From: Prevotella sp.
GTDB taxonomy: Bacteria > Bacteroidota > Bacteroidia > Bacteroidales > Bacteroidaceae
Assembly: GCA_017964785.1 (NCBI GenBank)
Contig: JAGCRH010000004.1
Coordinates: forward strand, 1-43,525
Reading direction: 5' to 3'
DNA: 43,525 nt
In this document: one piece after another, positions 24,734 to 32,729 of the stretch
Position numbering within the stretch: the stretch's first letter is position 1
Layout of the letters: every line of letters starts with the position of its first letter
Notes under the pieces: model-generated
What the model was told of the DNA's origin: nothing
Database searches by the model: none
The model's input: the letters and a program-made list of their open reading frames with translations, nothing else
Program-made: the position numbers and the translations under genes

Positions 24734-27124
24734 ATGGCTTGCGAGAATTGTAATATTACATCACCAGAAGAGGCTCGCGAGGCGATTCGCACCAGGACCG
24801 ATGCCATCGTAGAGCGGGTAGGGCGGAGCCGTGAGCATATTATCCCTTTGCTTCAGGCGTTGCAGGCGGAGTTTAGTTACCTGCCCACCGATGCCTTGGA
24901 GCGCGTCTATGAGACAACAGACATTGACCGCGCACAGGCCATTTCCGTGGCGACATTCTACGCGCAGTTCCGAATGATTCCATACGGAAAGCACACTATT
25001 CGCGTTTGCTGTGGAACGGCCTGCCATGTGAAGGGTGCCAACATTGTCTATGATGCTTTCCGACGAGAACTGAATATGGGTGAGGATACAATCACCACCG
25101 ACGACCAGCAGTATTCGATAGAAAAGATTGCATGCCTGGGTTGTTGTGCCCTCGCTCCCGTGGTACAGATTGATAATAAGATATTCGGTCATGTACAGCC
25201 GGGCCGTGTCAACGAGGTCTTAGCCGAGTTTGAGCAACTGATGGGTGAATCCGGAAATTCCGGAGACTCAGGAAAATCCGGAGCTATTCAAGGCGAAGTA
25301 CGCCTGGGCATGGAGAACTGTTGTCAGGCCAGCGGCACTGCCGAAGTGCGTGAGGCTGTGGAGCAGGCCTGTCGTGAATTAGGTATCAATGTTGCTATCA
25401 AACCCGTTTCGTGTGTCGGTGCCTGCAACTTAGTACCTCTGATAGATGTCGCCATGCCTGACGGTCAGATCACCCGTTATCCGAATATCCGTCCCGAAGA
25501 GGTGAAGGAGGTCCTGCTCCATCATTTCCGTCCTGCCTCTCGTTTGCGCCGCCTGCGTAATGCCCTACTTAATCAGGTCGATACATTCCATACCGATCAG
25601 ACGTGGGATAATATTGTCTTCCAGAGCGATTTCCAGCGTAATCAGAATATCAATACCTTCCTTGAGGGTCAGCACCGCATCTCAACAGAAGGCTACGGTC
25701 TGATGAATCCCCTTGACATTGAGGAGTATATTGCTCATGGCGGTTTTGAAGGTCTGCGTAAAGCCCTCACGATGGAACGGTCTGCATTGATTGACGAAGT
25801 CTTGAAGAGTGGTCTTCGAGGTCGTGGCGGTGGCGGTTTCCCCTCAGGGCGCAAATGGCAACTTGTGGCTGCGGAGACTGATTCGGAGAAGTATGTTGTC
25901 TGCAATGGTGATGAGGGTGACCCAGGAGCCTTTATGGACCGTATCCTTTTGGAGAGTTATCCGTTGCGTGTCATCGAAGGCTTGGTGATTGCCGCCTATG
26001 CCGTTGGAGCCCGCAAAGCCATTCTCTATATCCGTGCGGAATATCCTCAGGCTGTCATCCGGGTGCGCCGGGCCTTGGAGATGTGTCGTGAACGGGGATT
26101 TATTGGAGCGCGTGTACTCGATAGTGACTTTTCCATCGACGTTAGTCTTTTCGAGGGTGCCGGTGCTTTTGTCTGTGGTGAGGAAACGGCGCTCATTGCA
26201 TCTATCGAGGGAAAGCGTGGCTTCCCGCATTTGCGACCACCTTATCCCGCTCAGCGTGGCCTCTTTGGTCGTCCTACCCTAATTAATAATGTAGAGACAC
26301 TTAGTCAAGTACCATATATCGTCCGTCGTGGTGCTGACGCCTATCGTGCTGTTGGCACTGAGGGCAGCAAAGGAACAAAGGTGTTTGCCCTCGCCGGAAA
26401 AGTGAAGCATGGCGGACTGATTGAGGTACCGATGGGTACCACCTTGCGACAGATTGTAGAACAGATAGGTGGTGGGGTAGAGAACGACGAGAAGTTAAAG
26501 GCCGTACAGACGGGAGGCCCCTCGGGTGGTTGTATTCCTGCCGAGTTGTGCGATGCCTCTGTTGATTTCGATGCGCTCAACGAGATGGGAGCCATCATGG
26601 GTTCTGGCGGTCTCATTGTCTTGAGTGAGAGTGACTGTATGGTTGACGTGGCCCGATACTTCCTCAATTTCATCAGCGGAGAGAGTTGTGGTAAGTGCAC
26701 TTTCTGTCGTGTGGGAGCCCGTCGGATGTTAGATATCCTTGATCGTCTGTCGTCCGGCAAAGGTACGATGAAGGATATTGACCGTTTGGAAGAACTGGCA
26801 CTGGCTGTAAAGAAGTCTGCCCTCTGTGGATTAGGCAAAACGGCTCCGAATCCAGTGCTGTCAACATTGCGTCATTTCCGTCATGAGTATGAGGAACATG
26901 TGCAGGGTATCTGTCGGACGGGTAGTTGCAAGCAGATGGTGAGTCTGAGGGTGACCGATGACTGTATCGGCTGTACGAAATGTGCCCGTTGCTGTCCTGC
27001 TGATGCCATCCCCTTCGTGCCCTACGAGAAACATACCATCGACACCGAGCGCTGCACCCTTTGTGGACTGTGCATCGACGAGTGTGACTTTAATGCGATA
27101 AAGTATGAGAATAAGCGTCAATAA
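24734..27124 (+). CDS. NuoE-NuoF fusion, NADH-oxidising diaphorase
   Basis: This 796-residue cytoplasmic flavo-iron-sulfur protein has four parts. Residues 1-170 are NuoE-like with a [2Fe-2S] site (CCGTACHVKG, CLGCCALAP). Residues about 185-280 form a second thioredoxin-like [2Fe-2S] domain (ENCCQAS, CVGACNL), joined by a Gly/Ser linker. Residues about 290-710 are NuoF, with the NADH/FMN motifs RGRGGGGFPSGRKW and NGDEGDPGAFMDR and the N3 cluster set CGKCTFC. The C-terminus has two [4Fe-4S] sets (CIGCTKCARCCP, CTLCGLCIDECD). The layout resembles HydB of electron-bifurcating hydrogenases with NuoE fused on. No hydrogenase gene is present in the window. Confidence 0.93.
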   Translation: MACENCNITSPEEAREAIRTRTDAIVERVGRSREHIIPLLQALQAEFSYLPTDALERVYETTDIDRAQAISVATFYAQFRMIPYGKHTIRVCCGTACHVKGANIVYDAFRRELNMGEDTITTDDQQYSIEKIACLGCCALAPVVQIDNKIFGHVQPGRVNEVLAEFEQLMGESGNSGDSGKSGAIQGEVRLGMENCCQASGTAEVREAVEQACRELGINVAIKPVSCVGACNLVPLIDVAMPDGQITRYPNIRPEEVKEVLLHHFRPASRLRRLRNALLNQVDTFHTDQTWDNIVFQSDFQRNQNINTFLEGQHRISTEGYGLMNPLDIEEYIAHGGFEGLRKALTMERSALIDEVLKSGLRGRGGGGFPSGRKWQLVAAETDSEKYVVCNGDEGDPGAFMDRILLESYPLRVIEGLVIAAYAVGARKAILYIRAEYPQAVIRVRRALEMCRERGFIGARVLDSDFSIDVSLFEGAGAFVCGEETALIASIEGKRGFPHLRPPYPAQRGLFGRPTLINNVETLSQVPYIVRRGADAYRAVGTEGSKGTKVFALAGKVKHGGLIEVPMGTTLRQIVEQIGGGVENDEKLKAVQTGGPSGGCIPAELCDASVDFDALNEMGAIMGSGGLIVLSESDCMVDVARYFLNFISGESCGKCTFCRVGARRMLDILDRLSSGKGTMKDIDRLEELALAVKKSALCGLGKTAPNPVLSTLRHFRHEYEEHVQGICRTGSCKQMVSLRVTDDCIGCTKCARCCPADAIPFVPYEKHTIDTERCTLCGLCIDECDFNAIKYENKRQ

Positions 27125-28073
27125 TAATACGATAGAAGTGAACGGCATGCGTCCTCTCATCGAGGAACTGCGTGAGGTGGGCATCCAAGTACCGTCAATG
27201 TGCTATGCTGAGAGTTATGAGCATCACCCGTCGTGTATGGTCTGCATGGTGAAGGATGTCAAGACGGGGCAGATGATACCTTCCTGTTCAACAAAACCCT
27301 ACGAGGGGATGCAGATAGAGACCGATACTGATGAGGTGAAGGATTTGCGCCGTCTTTCTCTCGAACTTCTGTTGAGTGACCATCGTGCCGACTGTGAGGC
27401 ACCTTGTACGATGGTGTGTCTGCGCGGTATTGATGTGGCTGGTGTCATCCGTCTCTATGATATGGGAAAGATGGACGAGGCCCGAAAGTTGTTGCATAAT
27501 GTATTGTGCGATGATTGTAAGGCTCCATGTGAAAAAGCCTGTCGGCGCGTGACGGTGGATGAGGGTGTCAAGATCCGTGAGATATTAAAAGAAGTTGCTT
27601 TTAGTTCTAAGGGTGATGTGCCCACATCATCTCAGGCTCCCGAACAGTGGAAGGAAACAGGAGGTGAAGTTCTTTTCAACAGTCGCCTGGGTCGTTTTAC
27701 TGACAGAGAGAAACAACGCATGAAAGAGATATACACCCAGCCAAGTCGTTGCCTGCATTGTGCCTGTGACGGCAAGGCTGATTGTAAGTTGCGCTCCCTT
27801 TCCACCAAAGCCGGTATCAAGGTCACTCGTTACGGAGTACAATCATCATTACCTATCAAGGAAGAGATTCCTGTCACGGGGCGTCTGGTCTATGAACCTG
27901 CCAAGTGTATTCGTTGCGGTCTCTGTGTCTATAATACACAGGATGGTTTCACTTTTGAACGTCGTGGCTTCGATATGCGGGTAGTGATTCCAGAGGAGAG
28001 CAAGAAACATGTCAGTGAACAGATTGCCAGACTCTGTCCTACGGGGGCGTTGACATTGAAGATTGAACATTGA
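27105..28073 (+). CDS. NuoG-like iron-sulfur protein lacking the molybdopterin domain
   Basis: This 322-residue electron carrier opens with a plant-type [2Fe-2S] ferredoxin domain (cysteines in VPSMCYAE, PSCMVCMV and PSCSTKP). A helical cysteine-rich segment follows (HRADCEAPCTMVC and CDDCKAPCEKACR), closer to the N-terminal domain of GltD/dihydropyrimidine dehydrogenase than to standard NuoG. The C-terminus has ferredoxin-like sets (CLHCACDGKADC, KCIRCGLC, ARLCPTGAL). It overlaps the NuoEF gene by 20 nt. It probably carries electrons from the flavoprotein onwards, for instance to the NapH-like membrane protein. Confidence 0.88.
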   Translation: MRISVNNNTIEVNGMRPLIEELREVGIQVPSMCYAESYEHHPSCMVCMVKDVKTGQMIPSCSTKPYEGMQIETDTDEVKDLRRLSLELLLSDHRADCEAPCTMVCLRGIDVAGVIRLYDMGKMDEARKLLHNVLCDDCKAPCEKACRRVTVDEGVKIREILKEVAFSSKGDVPTSSQAPEQWKETGGEVLFNSRLGRFTDREKQRMKEIYTQPSRCLHCACDGKADCKLRSLSTKAGIKVTRYGVQSSLPIKEEIPVTGRLVYEPAKCIRCGLCVYNTQDGFTFERRGFDMRVVIPEESKKHVSEQIARLCPTGALTLKIEH

Positions 28074-28085
28074 AGATTGAAGATT
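28058..28085 (+). repeat. Heptamer tandem repeat at a gene junction
   Basis: Four 7-nt units (GAAGATT, GAACATT, GAAGATT, GAAGATT) span the stop codon of the NuoG-like gene at 28071-28073 and the space before the next ATG. A change of one unit would alter the end of the upstream protein and the spacing to the lipoprotein gene. Confidence 0.85.
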
Positions 28086-28094
28086 GAAATATTA

Positions 28095-29195
28095 ATGGTG
28101 AAACACTTTATATATATATGTGTGGTGGTTCTGATACTAACAGGTTGCCGTGCTTTGCCTGAAGGAACAGGGACAAATGCCGAACTGCCTGAGCATCCAC
28201 AGTTGCTGTGGGAGCATCGTCACAATGTGAGAACTGTGGCATCACCTTTGGCTTACAACGGCATGATTCTCTTTTGTGATAAGCACGGGGAGATGAGAGG
28301 CTTGGATACGGACACTGGCGAGGAACAACTCAGTCTTTCGCTGGGGTCAGATATGGAGGCATCATTTACGATTGAAGATTCCACTCTCTATGTCGGTATG
28401 ATTGACGGACAAGTCCGTTCACTTTCATTGACTGATGGTTCGGAACAATGGAGTTATGAGACTGAGGGGCAGATTGCTGCCACTCCAGTGTTGACTACCA
28501 TCAACGGACAGCGGCGTCTCTTCGTGGGCAGTTATGATAATTACATGTACACCCTTTCTCCCCAGACAGGAAAACTGATTCATCGTGTGGAGACAGGTTA
28601 CTACATCAATGGCACCGTTGCCCTTTGGCAGCATTATGCCATCTTCGGCGGTTGTGATGCATGGGTACGTATTGTAGATGGCGCAACAGGTGAATCAACG
28701 GACTCACTGAAACTTGATGCCTATATCCCAGCCTCACCGGTAGTCGTTGGTGATAATGCTTACGTTGCCGACTATCGTGGTGATATCTATGAACTGACTT
28801 TTTCTGATGGGCGTATTGTCAGCCATCGGAAGTTGTTGACAGCATCAGATGATGACGGTGGAATGCTTTCTGTGCCTGTGGTCACTGATGATGCTGTATT
28901 CCTGTTGACACCTAATCGCCGTTTGGTATGTCTGAGTCGTAAGGACGGACAAGAGAAATGGCATGTAGCCCTCAAAGGCGAAACAGGGGAAAGTTCACCA
29001 GTATTGGTTGATGAGCGTCTGTTGGTATGTACTAAGACGGGTGTTGTTACGATTCACGATGCCACAACAGGACAACAACTCTGGGAATATGAGACTGGTG
29101 AGCAGATTATTGCTCAGCCAGTTGTTGGTGAGGATCGCTTTTACATACAGACGGCGCGTGGCACATTGTTGTGTTTTGGAGAGAAGGAAAGATGA
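28095..29195 (+). CDS. PQQ-like beta-propeller lipoprotein
   Basis: This 366-residue lipoprotein has a short signal peptide ending in LTGC (Cys18), so the propeller should be periplasmic or outer-membrane tethered. Repeats such as GLDTDTGEEQLS, SLTDGSEQWSYE, IVDGATGEST and IHDATTGQQLWEYETG mark a BamB/PQQ-like fold. An upstream in-frame TTG at 28077 would weaken the signal peptide, so I chose the ATG at 28095. It follows the NuoG-like gene by 21 nt and precedes the ABC transporter. Confidence 0.87.
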   Translation: MVKHFIYICVVVLILTGCRALPEGTGTNAELPEHPQLLWEHRHNVRTVASPLAYNGMILFCDKHGEMRGLDTDTGEEQLSLSLGSDMEASFTIEDSTLYVGMIDGQVRSLSLTDGSEQWSYETEGQIAATPVLTTINGQRRLFVGSYDNYMYTLSPQTGKLIHRVETGYYINGTVALWQHYAIFGGCDAWVRIVDGATGESTDSLKLDAYIPASPVVVGDNAYVADYRGDIYELTFSDGRIVSHRKLLTASDDDGGMLSVPVVTDDAVFLLTPNRRLVCLSRKDGQEKWHVALKGETGESSPVLVDERLLVCTKTGVVTIHDATTGQQLWEYETGEQIIAQPVVGEDRFYIQTARGTLLCFGEKER

Positions 29196-29213
29196 AAGTA
29201 AAAAAGGTGAGCA

Positions 29214-29900
29214 ATGGCATACATCGAATTAAACAACATACAAAAAAGCTTTGCCGATGGTAGTGGTGGCATGCGAAAGGTCTTAGATGGTCTTAACCTG
29301 AAGGTTGAGCAAGGAGACTTTGTAGCAGTGACGGGTGTGTCTGGAACTGGCAAGACCACATTACTGAATATCCTTGGAACGCTGTTACAGCCTGATGGTG
29401 GTAGTTATCTGTTAGATGGGGAGTGCATACCTTACGAAGATGAGCAGCGGTTGCTTCAACTGCGTAACCAGCGGATTGGCTTTATGTTTCAGGACTATCG
29501 TCTGTTGCCCCAACTGACGGCGTGGCAGAATATCCTGTTGCCAACCTTGGCAGTTCGTGAAAACCCGACGGCGGAAGATACAGCCTGGTCCGAAGAACTC
29601 ACCCAGAAGATGAATATTGATAGTGTCAGGCAACAACTGCCCGAGACACTCTCTGGTGGTGAAAAGAGTCGAGTGGCTTTATGCCGTGCTCTTATCATGC
29701 GACCCAAATTACTGTTGGCCGACGAACCGACAGGACAGTTGGATAGTCAGCATGCTGATGAGGTGGCACAACTGCTGAAAGATGTAAACCGTGAGTTGGG
29801 AACCACCATCGTTGTCGTGACCCACTCTGAGAAGTTGGCGAGGTATGCCCATCGCATCTACGAACTAAAAAACGGCTCAATAATGCATTCTGAATTATAG
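29214..29900 (+). CDS. ABC transporter ATP-binding protein, LolD/MacB type
   Basis: This 228-residue ATPase has the Walker A motif GVSGTGKTT, signature LSGGEKSRVALCRAL and Walker B LLLADEPTGQLDS, with the Q-loop in FMFQDYRLLPQ. The ADEPTG form and length fit the LolD/MacB/FtsE group, which power mechanotransmission permeases instead of membrane-crossing pores. It lies 3 nt before its permease. The cargo could be a lipoprotein, the cluster's terpenoid, or a signal to the envelope. Confidence 0.94.
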   Translation: MAYIELNNIQKSFADGSGGMRKVLDGLNLKVEQGDFVAVTGVSGTGKTTLLNILGTLLQPDGGSYLLDGECIPYEDEQRLLQLRNQRIGFMFQDYRLLPQLTAWQNILLPTLAVRENPTAEDTAWSEELTQKMNIDSVRQQLPETLSGGEKSRVALCRALIMRPKLLLADEPTGQLDSQHADEVAQLLKDVNRELGTTIVVVTHSEKLARYAHRIYELKNGSIMHSEL

Positions 29901-29903
29901 ATA

Positions 29904-32729
29904 ATGAATTCTCAGAGTCGCTCATATTATATAAAGTTCTATCGGCTTGTCGCTGTGGCGGTAGCCGTGATGACTGCTGTACTGACGGGTAGCCTTGTCT
30001 TAGGCGATTCTGTACGCGGATCATTGTCAGAACGTGTCAATGAGCGATTAGGAAATACAGAGACGCTGATACAGACGGGAACAGGGTTCCTTAGTGATTC
30101 CATCCTAAACAATTCTATATTATCAAATGCCAAAGGTTATCTATTGGCGGAAGGTTTTATTTCTTCTAACGGACAGATGATCCCTGTTACCGTATGGGGA
30201 ACAGATAACGATTCACTCAAACAAGGAGAAGCCCTCATCAATGAAGAATTATTGGACGAGTCAGGCGGCAAAGTCGAACGAGGAATGAAGAATGAAGAAT
30301 CAAGAATTGTTCTTCATCTGCCTTCGAACAATCTTGTTGGTTCTGGTTCACTGTTCATCTCGCAGAGTTATGCCACTCAATTACGGCTTTCTGTCAAAGG
30401 TGTCAAGACAGGACAGGATGGGGGCAACTTGCTTCTTCACAACGAACAAGTACGTCCACTCAATGTTTTCATGAACCGGCAGGAATTGGCTGAGGCACTG
30501 GGCGTAAAGGGAAAAGTGAATGTCATTCTATCGCCAGATCATATCTATCAGGATCAATTTAGAAGCATCTGGCGACCAGAAGATTCCGGATTACAAGTGC
30601 ATGACAGTATAGTAGGTACAGACCGCGTGTTCCTGTCCCAGGCTGTTGTTGACTCGCTGCACCCCACAGCCCGTTATCTGGCCTATTTTGTAAATAGTAT
30701 GGGCAACATACCTTATTCATTCGTGACGGCGACAGACCAGTTGCATGGCGACGAGACCATCCTGACAGAGTATGCCGCCAAGCGGATGAATGTCCATGTG
30801 GGTGACTCTGTCATGATGGAATATTATGTGTCTCATGGTGGTTTGAAACAACTGGAGACGCGAAGACACTTTTTCCGTGTGAGTCGCATCGTGCCCATCA
30901 GTGAGATTCAGGGACAGGCAGAACTGTTGTCTGCAGACTTCCCTGGTTTATCAGGCGTCAATCGTTGTACCGATTGGGATAGTGACTTGCCTATTGACAT
31001 GAGTCGTATCACTAAAGCTGACGAAGATTATTGGACTAAGTATCGGCAGACGCCAAAGGCCCTTGTCAGTCTCGATGCTGTCAGTAAGGATTGGATAGGC
31101 TCCTATGGCGTGGCCACGAAGATAGTGGTCAATAGAGGGAACTCCCTCCACCTTCAACCTTCCACCTTTAACCTTACACTTATTCAACCTCGTGAGGCAG
31201 CCCTTCGTGCAGCACAAAACGGTACGGACTTTGGCATGCTGTTCCTTGCCTTGGGTTTCTTTATCATCCTTGCAGCCATTCTGTTGATGCAGAATCCTTT
31301 ATCAGAGATGTACCAGTTGCGCCGTCCGGAGATTCAACTCTTCAGTGTGATGGGTTTCAGCAAGCGTAAGGTGTTTAACCGCCTGTTTACCGAGGCACTG
31401 CCAGTTGTGTTGATAGCCTCACCCATAGGTGTACTGTTGGGATATGCCTATGCTGCCGTTATCCTTTGGCTGTTGGCTGGTCCGTGGAGTGGAGCAACGC
31501 ATACCGATGGGTTCGCTTTGCATGCCAATCTCTTAACGGTAATTGTGGCATGTGGCATCAGCATCCTTTTATCAATAGTTGTGCTCTGGCTGACCATCAA
31601 GGCTGTTTTCAGACAGCCCAAATCCCAGATTGCCAAGCCCCAAGCAGCCTCGTTGCTACGTGCTTCCCTCAATTACTACAGGCATCAGCATCGGCTTTCA
31701 TTTTGGACATTGGCCTTGGGTGTTTTCATCGTGTTTGCCGTTGGCCTGAACCGTCCGGATTTCAGGCATTCCTCCGAGGCGGTGACTGGTGGCTATCAGT
31801 TCTATGGCGAGAGTCGCATCCCCATCCAGTACGATATGAATACGGTTGCAGGCCGTCGCCATCTGCATCTGGATGACCTGCCTGCCGGAACTCGTTTCCT
31901 CCAACTGCCTAAGCATACGGAGGATGAGGCCAGTTGTCTGAACTTGAATAAGGTAGAGACACCTTCGGTATTAGGGATGTCTCTTGAGGATATGAAGGCT
32001 TTTGGTATATCTGTCGATTCCGAGGAAAGAGAAGGAGTTGTACCTATATTTATTGACGAGGAGGCACTTCTATGGAGTATGATGAAGCAGGTTGGTGACA
32101 CCTTAACCTATCATACCAGTGATGGTAGGGAAGTGAAGGCTGTCATTGCCGCCTCTTATCCCACAGGCATCTTCCATGGGAACGCCATTATGCCCATGGA
32201 ACGTTTCCGGCAACTCTGGCCTGACGAGATGGGGAGTCGCATCATATTGGGCAACAATGCTGAAATCGCAACGCCGCTCTCTGACTATGGTGTTGTTATC
32301 ACCTCTACAGTTGATCGTTTGAGACTTTTTTTCGAGGTCACGGATACTTATCTCAATATCTTCCTCTCCCTCGGAGGTTTGGGACTGTTGCTCGGTTTGG
32401 TCAGTCTGCTGATAGTGATTCGCAAGAACCTGACGGCCCGGCGAGACGAGATCCGACTCTATCATACCCTCGGCTTCCCTACGAGATCAGTTGTCAACAT
32501 CCTGCGTCGCGAACAGATCATCGTTCCTCTCATGGCCATTCTGGCCGGAGCTGTGGGTTGTCTGGTCATCTCCTTCCTCCTGCGTTGGAGAGGATTCTCA
32601 CTCCCCGGTATCACCGACTCGGCCTGGCTTACTGCCATTGTCCTCTTTCTGTTGATGTTGGCTTTCACATGGATGATAATTCACATTAGTATAAACTCAA
32701 AAACAATTAAACAATGCGAAACTATTTAA
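29904..32729 (+). CDS. FtsX/MacB-like ABC transporter permease
   Basis: This 941-residue inner-membrane permease begins with one membrane helix (about 12-33), then a large periplasmic domain (about 35-440), a central group of helices (about 445-625), a second periplasmic domain and three closing helices (about 820-940). This is the duplicated layout of large FtsX-family permeases with two FtsX cores. It overlaps the next propeller gene by 16 nt. Two short tandem repeats lie in its coding sequence (30283-30303 and 31148-31175), possible slippage sites. Confidence 0.9.
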   Translation: MNSQSRSYYIKFYRLVAVAVAVMTAVLTGSLVLGDSVRGSLSERVNERLGNTETLIQTGTGFLSDSILNNSILSNAKGYLLAEGFISSNGQMIPVTVWGTDNDSLKQGEALINEELLDESGGKVERGMKNEESRIVLHLPSNNLVGSGSLFISQSYATQLRLSVKGVKTGQDGGNLLLHNEQVRPLNVFMNRQELAEALGVKGKVNVILSPDHIYQDQFRSIWRPEDSGLQVHDSIVGTDRVFLSQAVVDSLHPTARYLAYFVNSMGNIPYSFVTATDQLHGDETILTEYAAKRMNVHVGDSVMMEYYVSHGGLKQLETRRHFFRVSRIVPISEIQGQAELLSADFPGLSGVNRCTDWDSDLPIDMSRITKADEDYWTKYRQTPKALVSLDAVSKDWIGSYGVATKIVVNRGNSLHLQPSTFNLTLIQPREAALRAAQNGTDFGMLFLALGFFIILAAILLMQNPLSEMYQLRRPEIQLFSVMGFSKRKVFNRLFTEALPVVLIASPIGVLLGYAYAAVILWLLAGPWSGATHTDGFALHANLLTVIVACGISILLSIVVLWLTIKAVFRQPKSQIAKPQAASLLRASLNYYRHQHRLSFWTLALGVFIVFAVGLNRPDFRHSSEAVTGGYQFYGESRIPIQYDMNTVAGRRHLHLDDLPAGTRFLQLPKHTEDEASCLNLNKVETPSVLGMSLEDMKAFGISVDSEEREGVVPIFIDEEALLWSMMKQVGDTLTYHTSDGREVKAVIAASYPTGIFHGNAIMPMERFRQLWPDEMGSRIILGNNAEIATPLSDYGVVITSTVDRLRLFFEVTDTYLNIFLSLGGLGLLLGLVSLLIVIRKNLTARRDEIRLYHTLGFPTRSVVNILRREQIIVPLMAILAGAVGCLVISFLLRWRGFSLPGITDSAWLTAIVLFLLMLAFTWMIIHISINSKTIKQCETI
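30283..30303 (+). repeat. Heptamer repeat inside the permease gene
   Basis: Three 7-nt units (GAATGAA, GAATGAA, GAATCAA) encode part of a hydrophilic stretch, MKNEESR, in the first periplasmic domain. Three units keep the frame (21 nt); gain or loss of one would break it. Confidence 0.8.
31148..31175 (+). repeat. Second heptamer repeat inside the permease gene
   Basis: Four 7-nt units (CCACCTT, CAACCTT, CCACCTT, TAACCTT) encode the sequence around LHLQPSTFNLT just before the central membrane helices. Loss or gain of a single unit shifts the reading frame. Confidence 0.8.
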
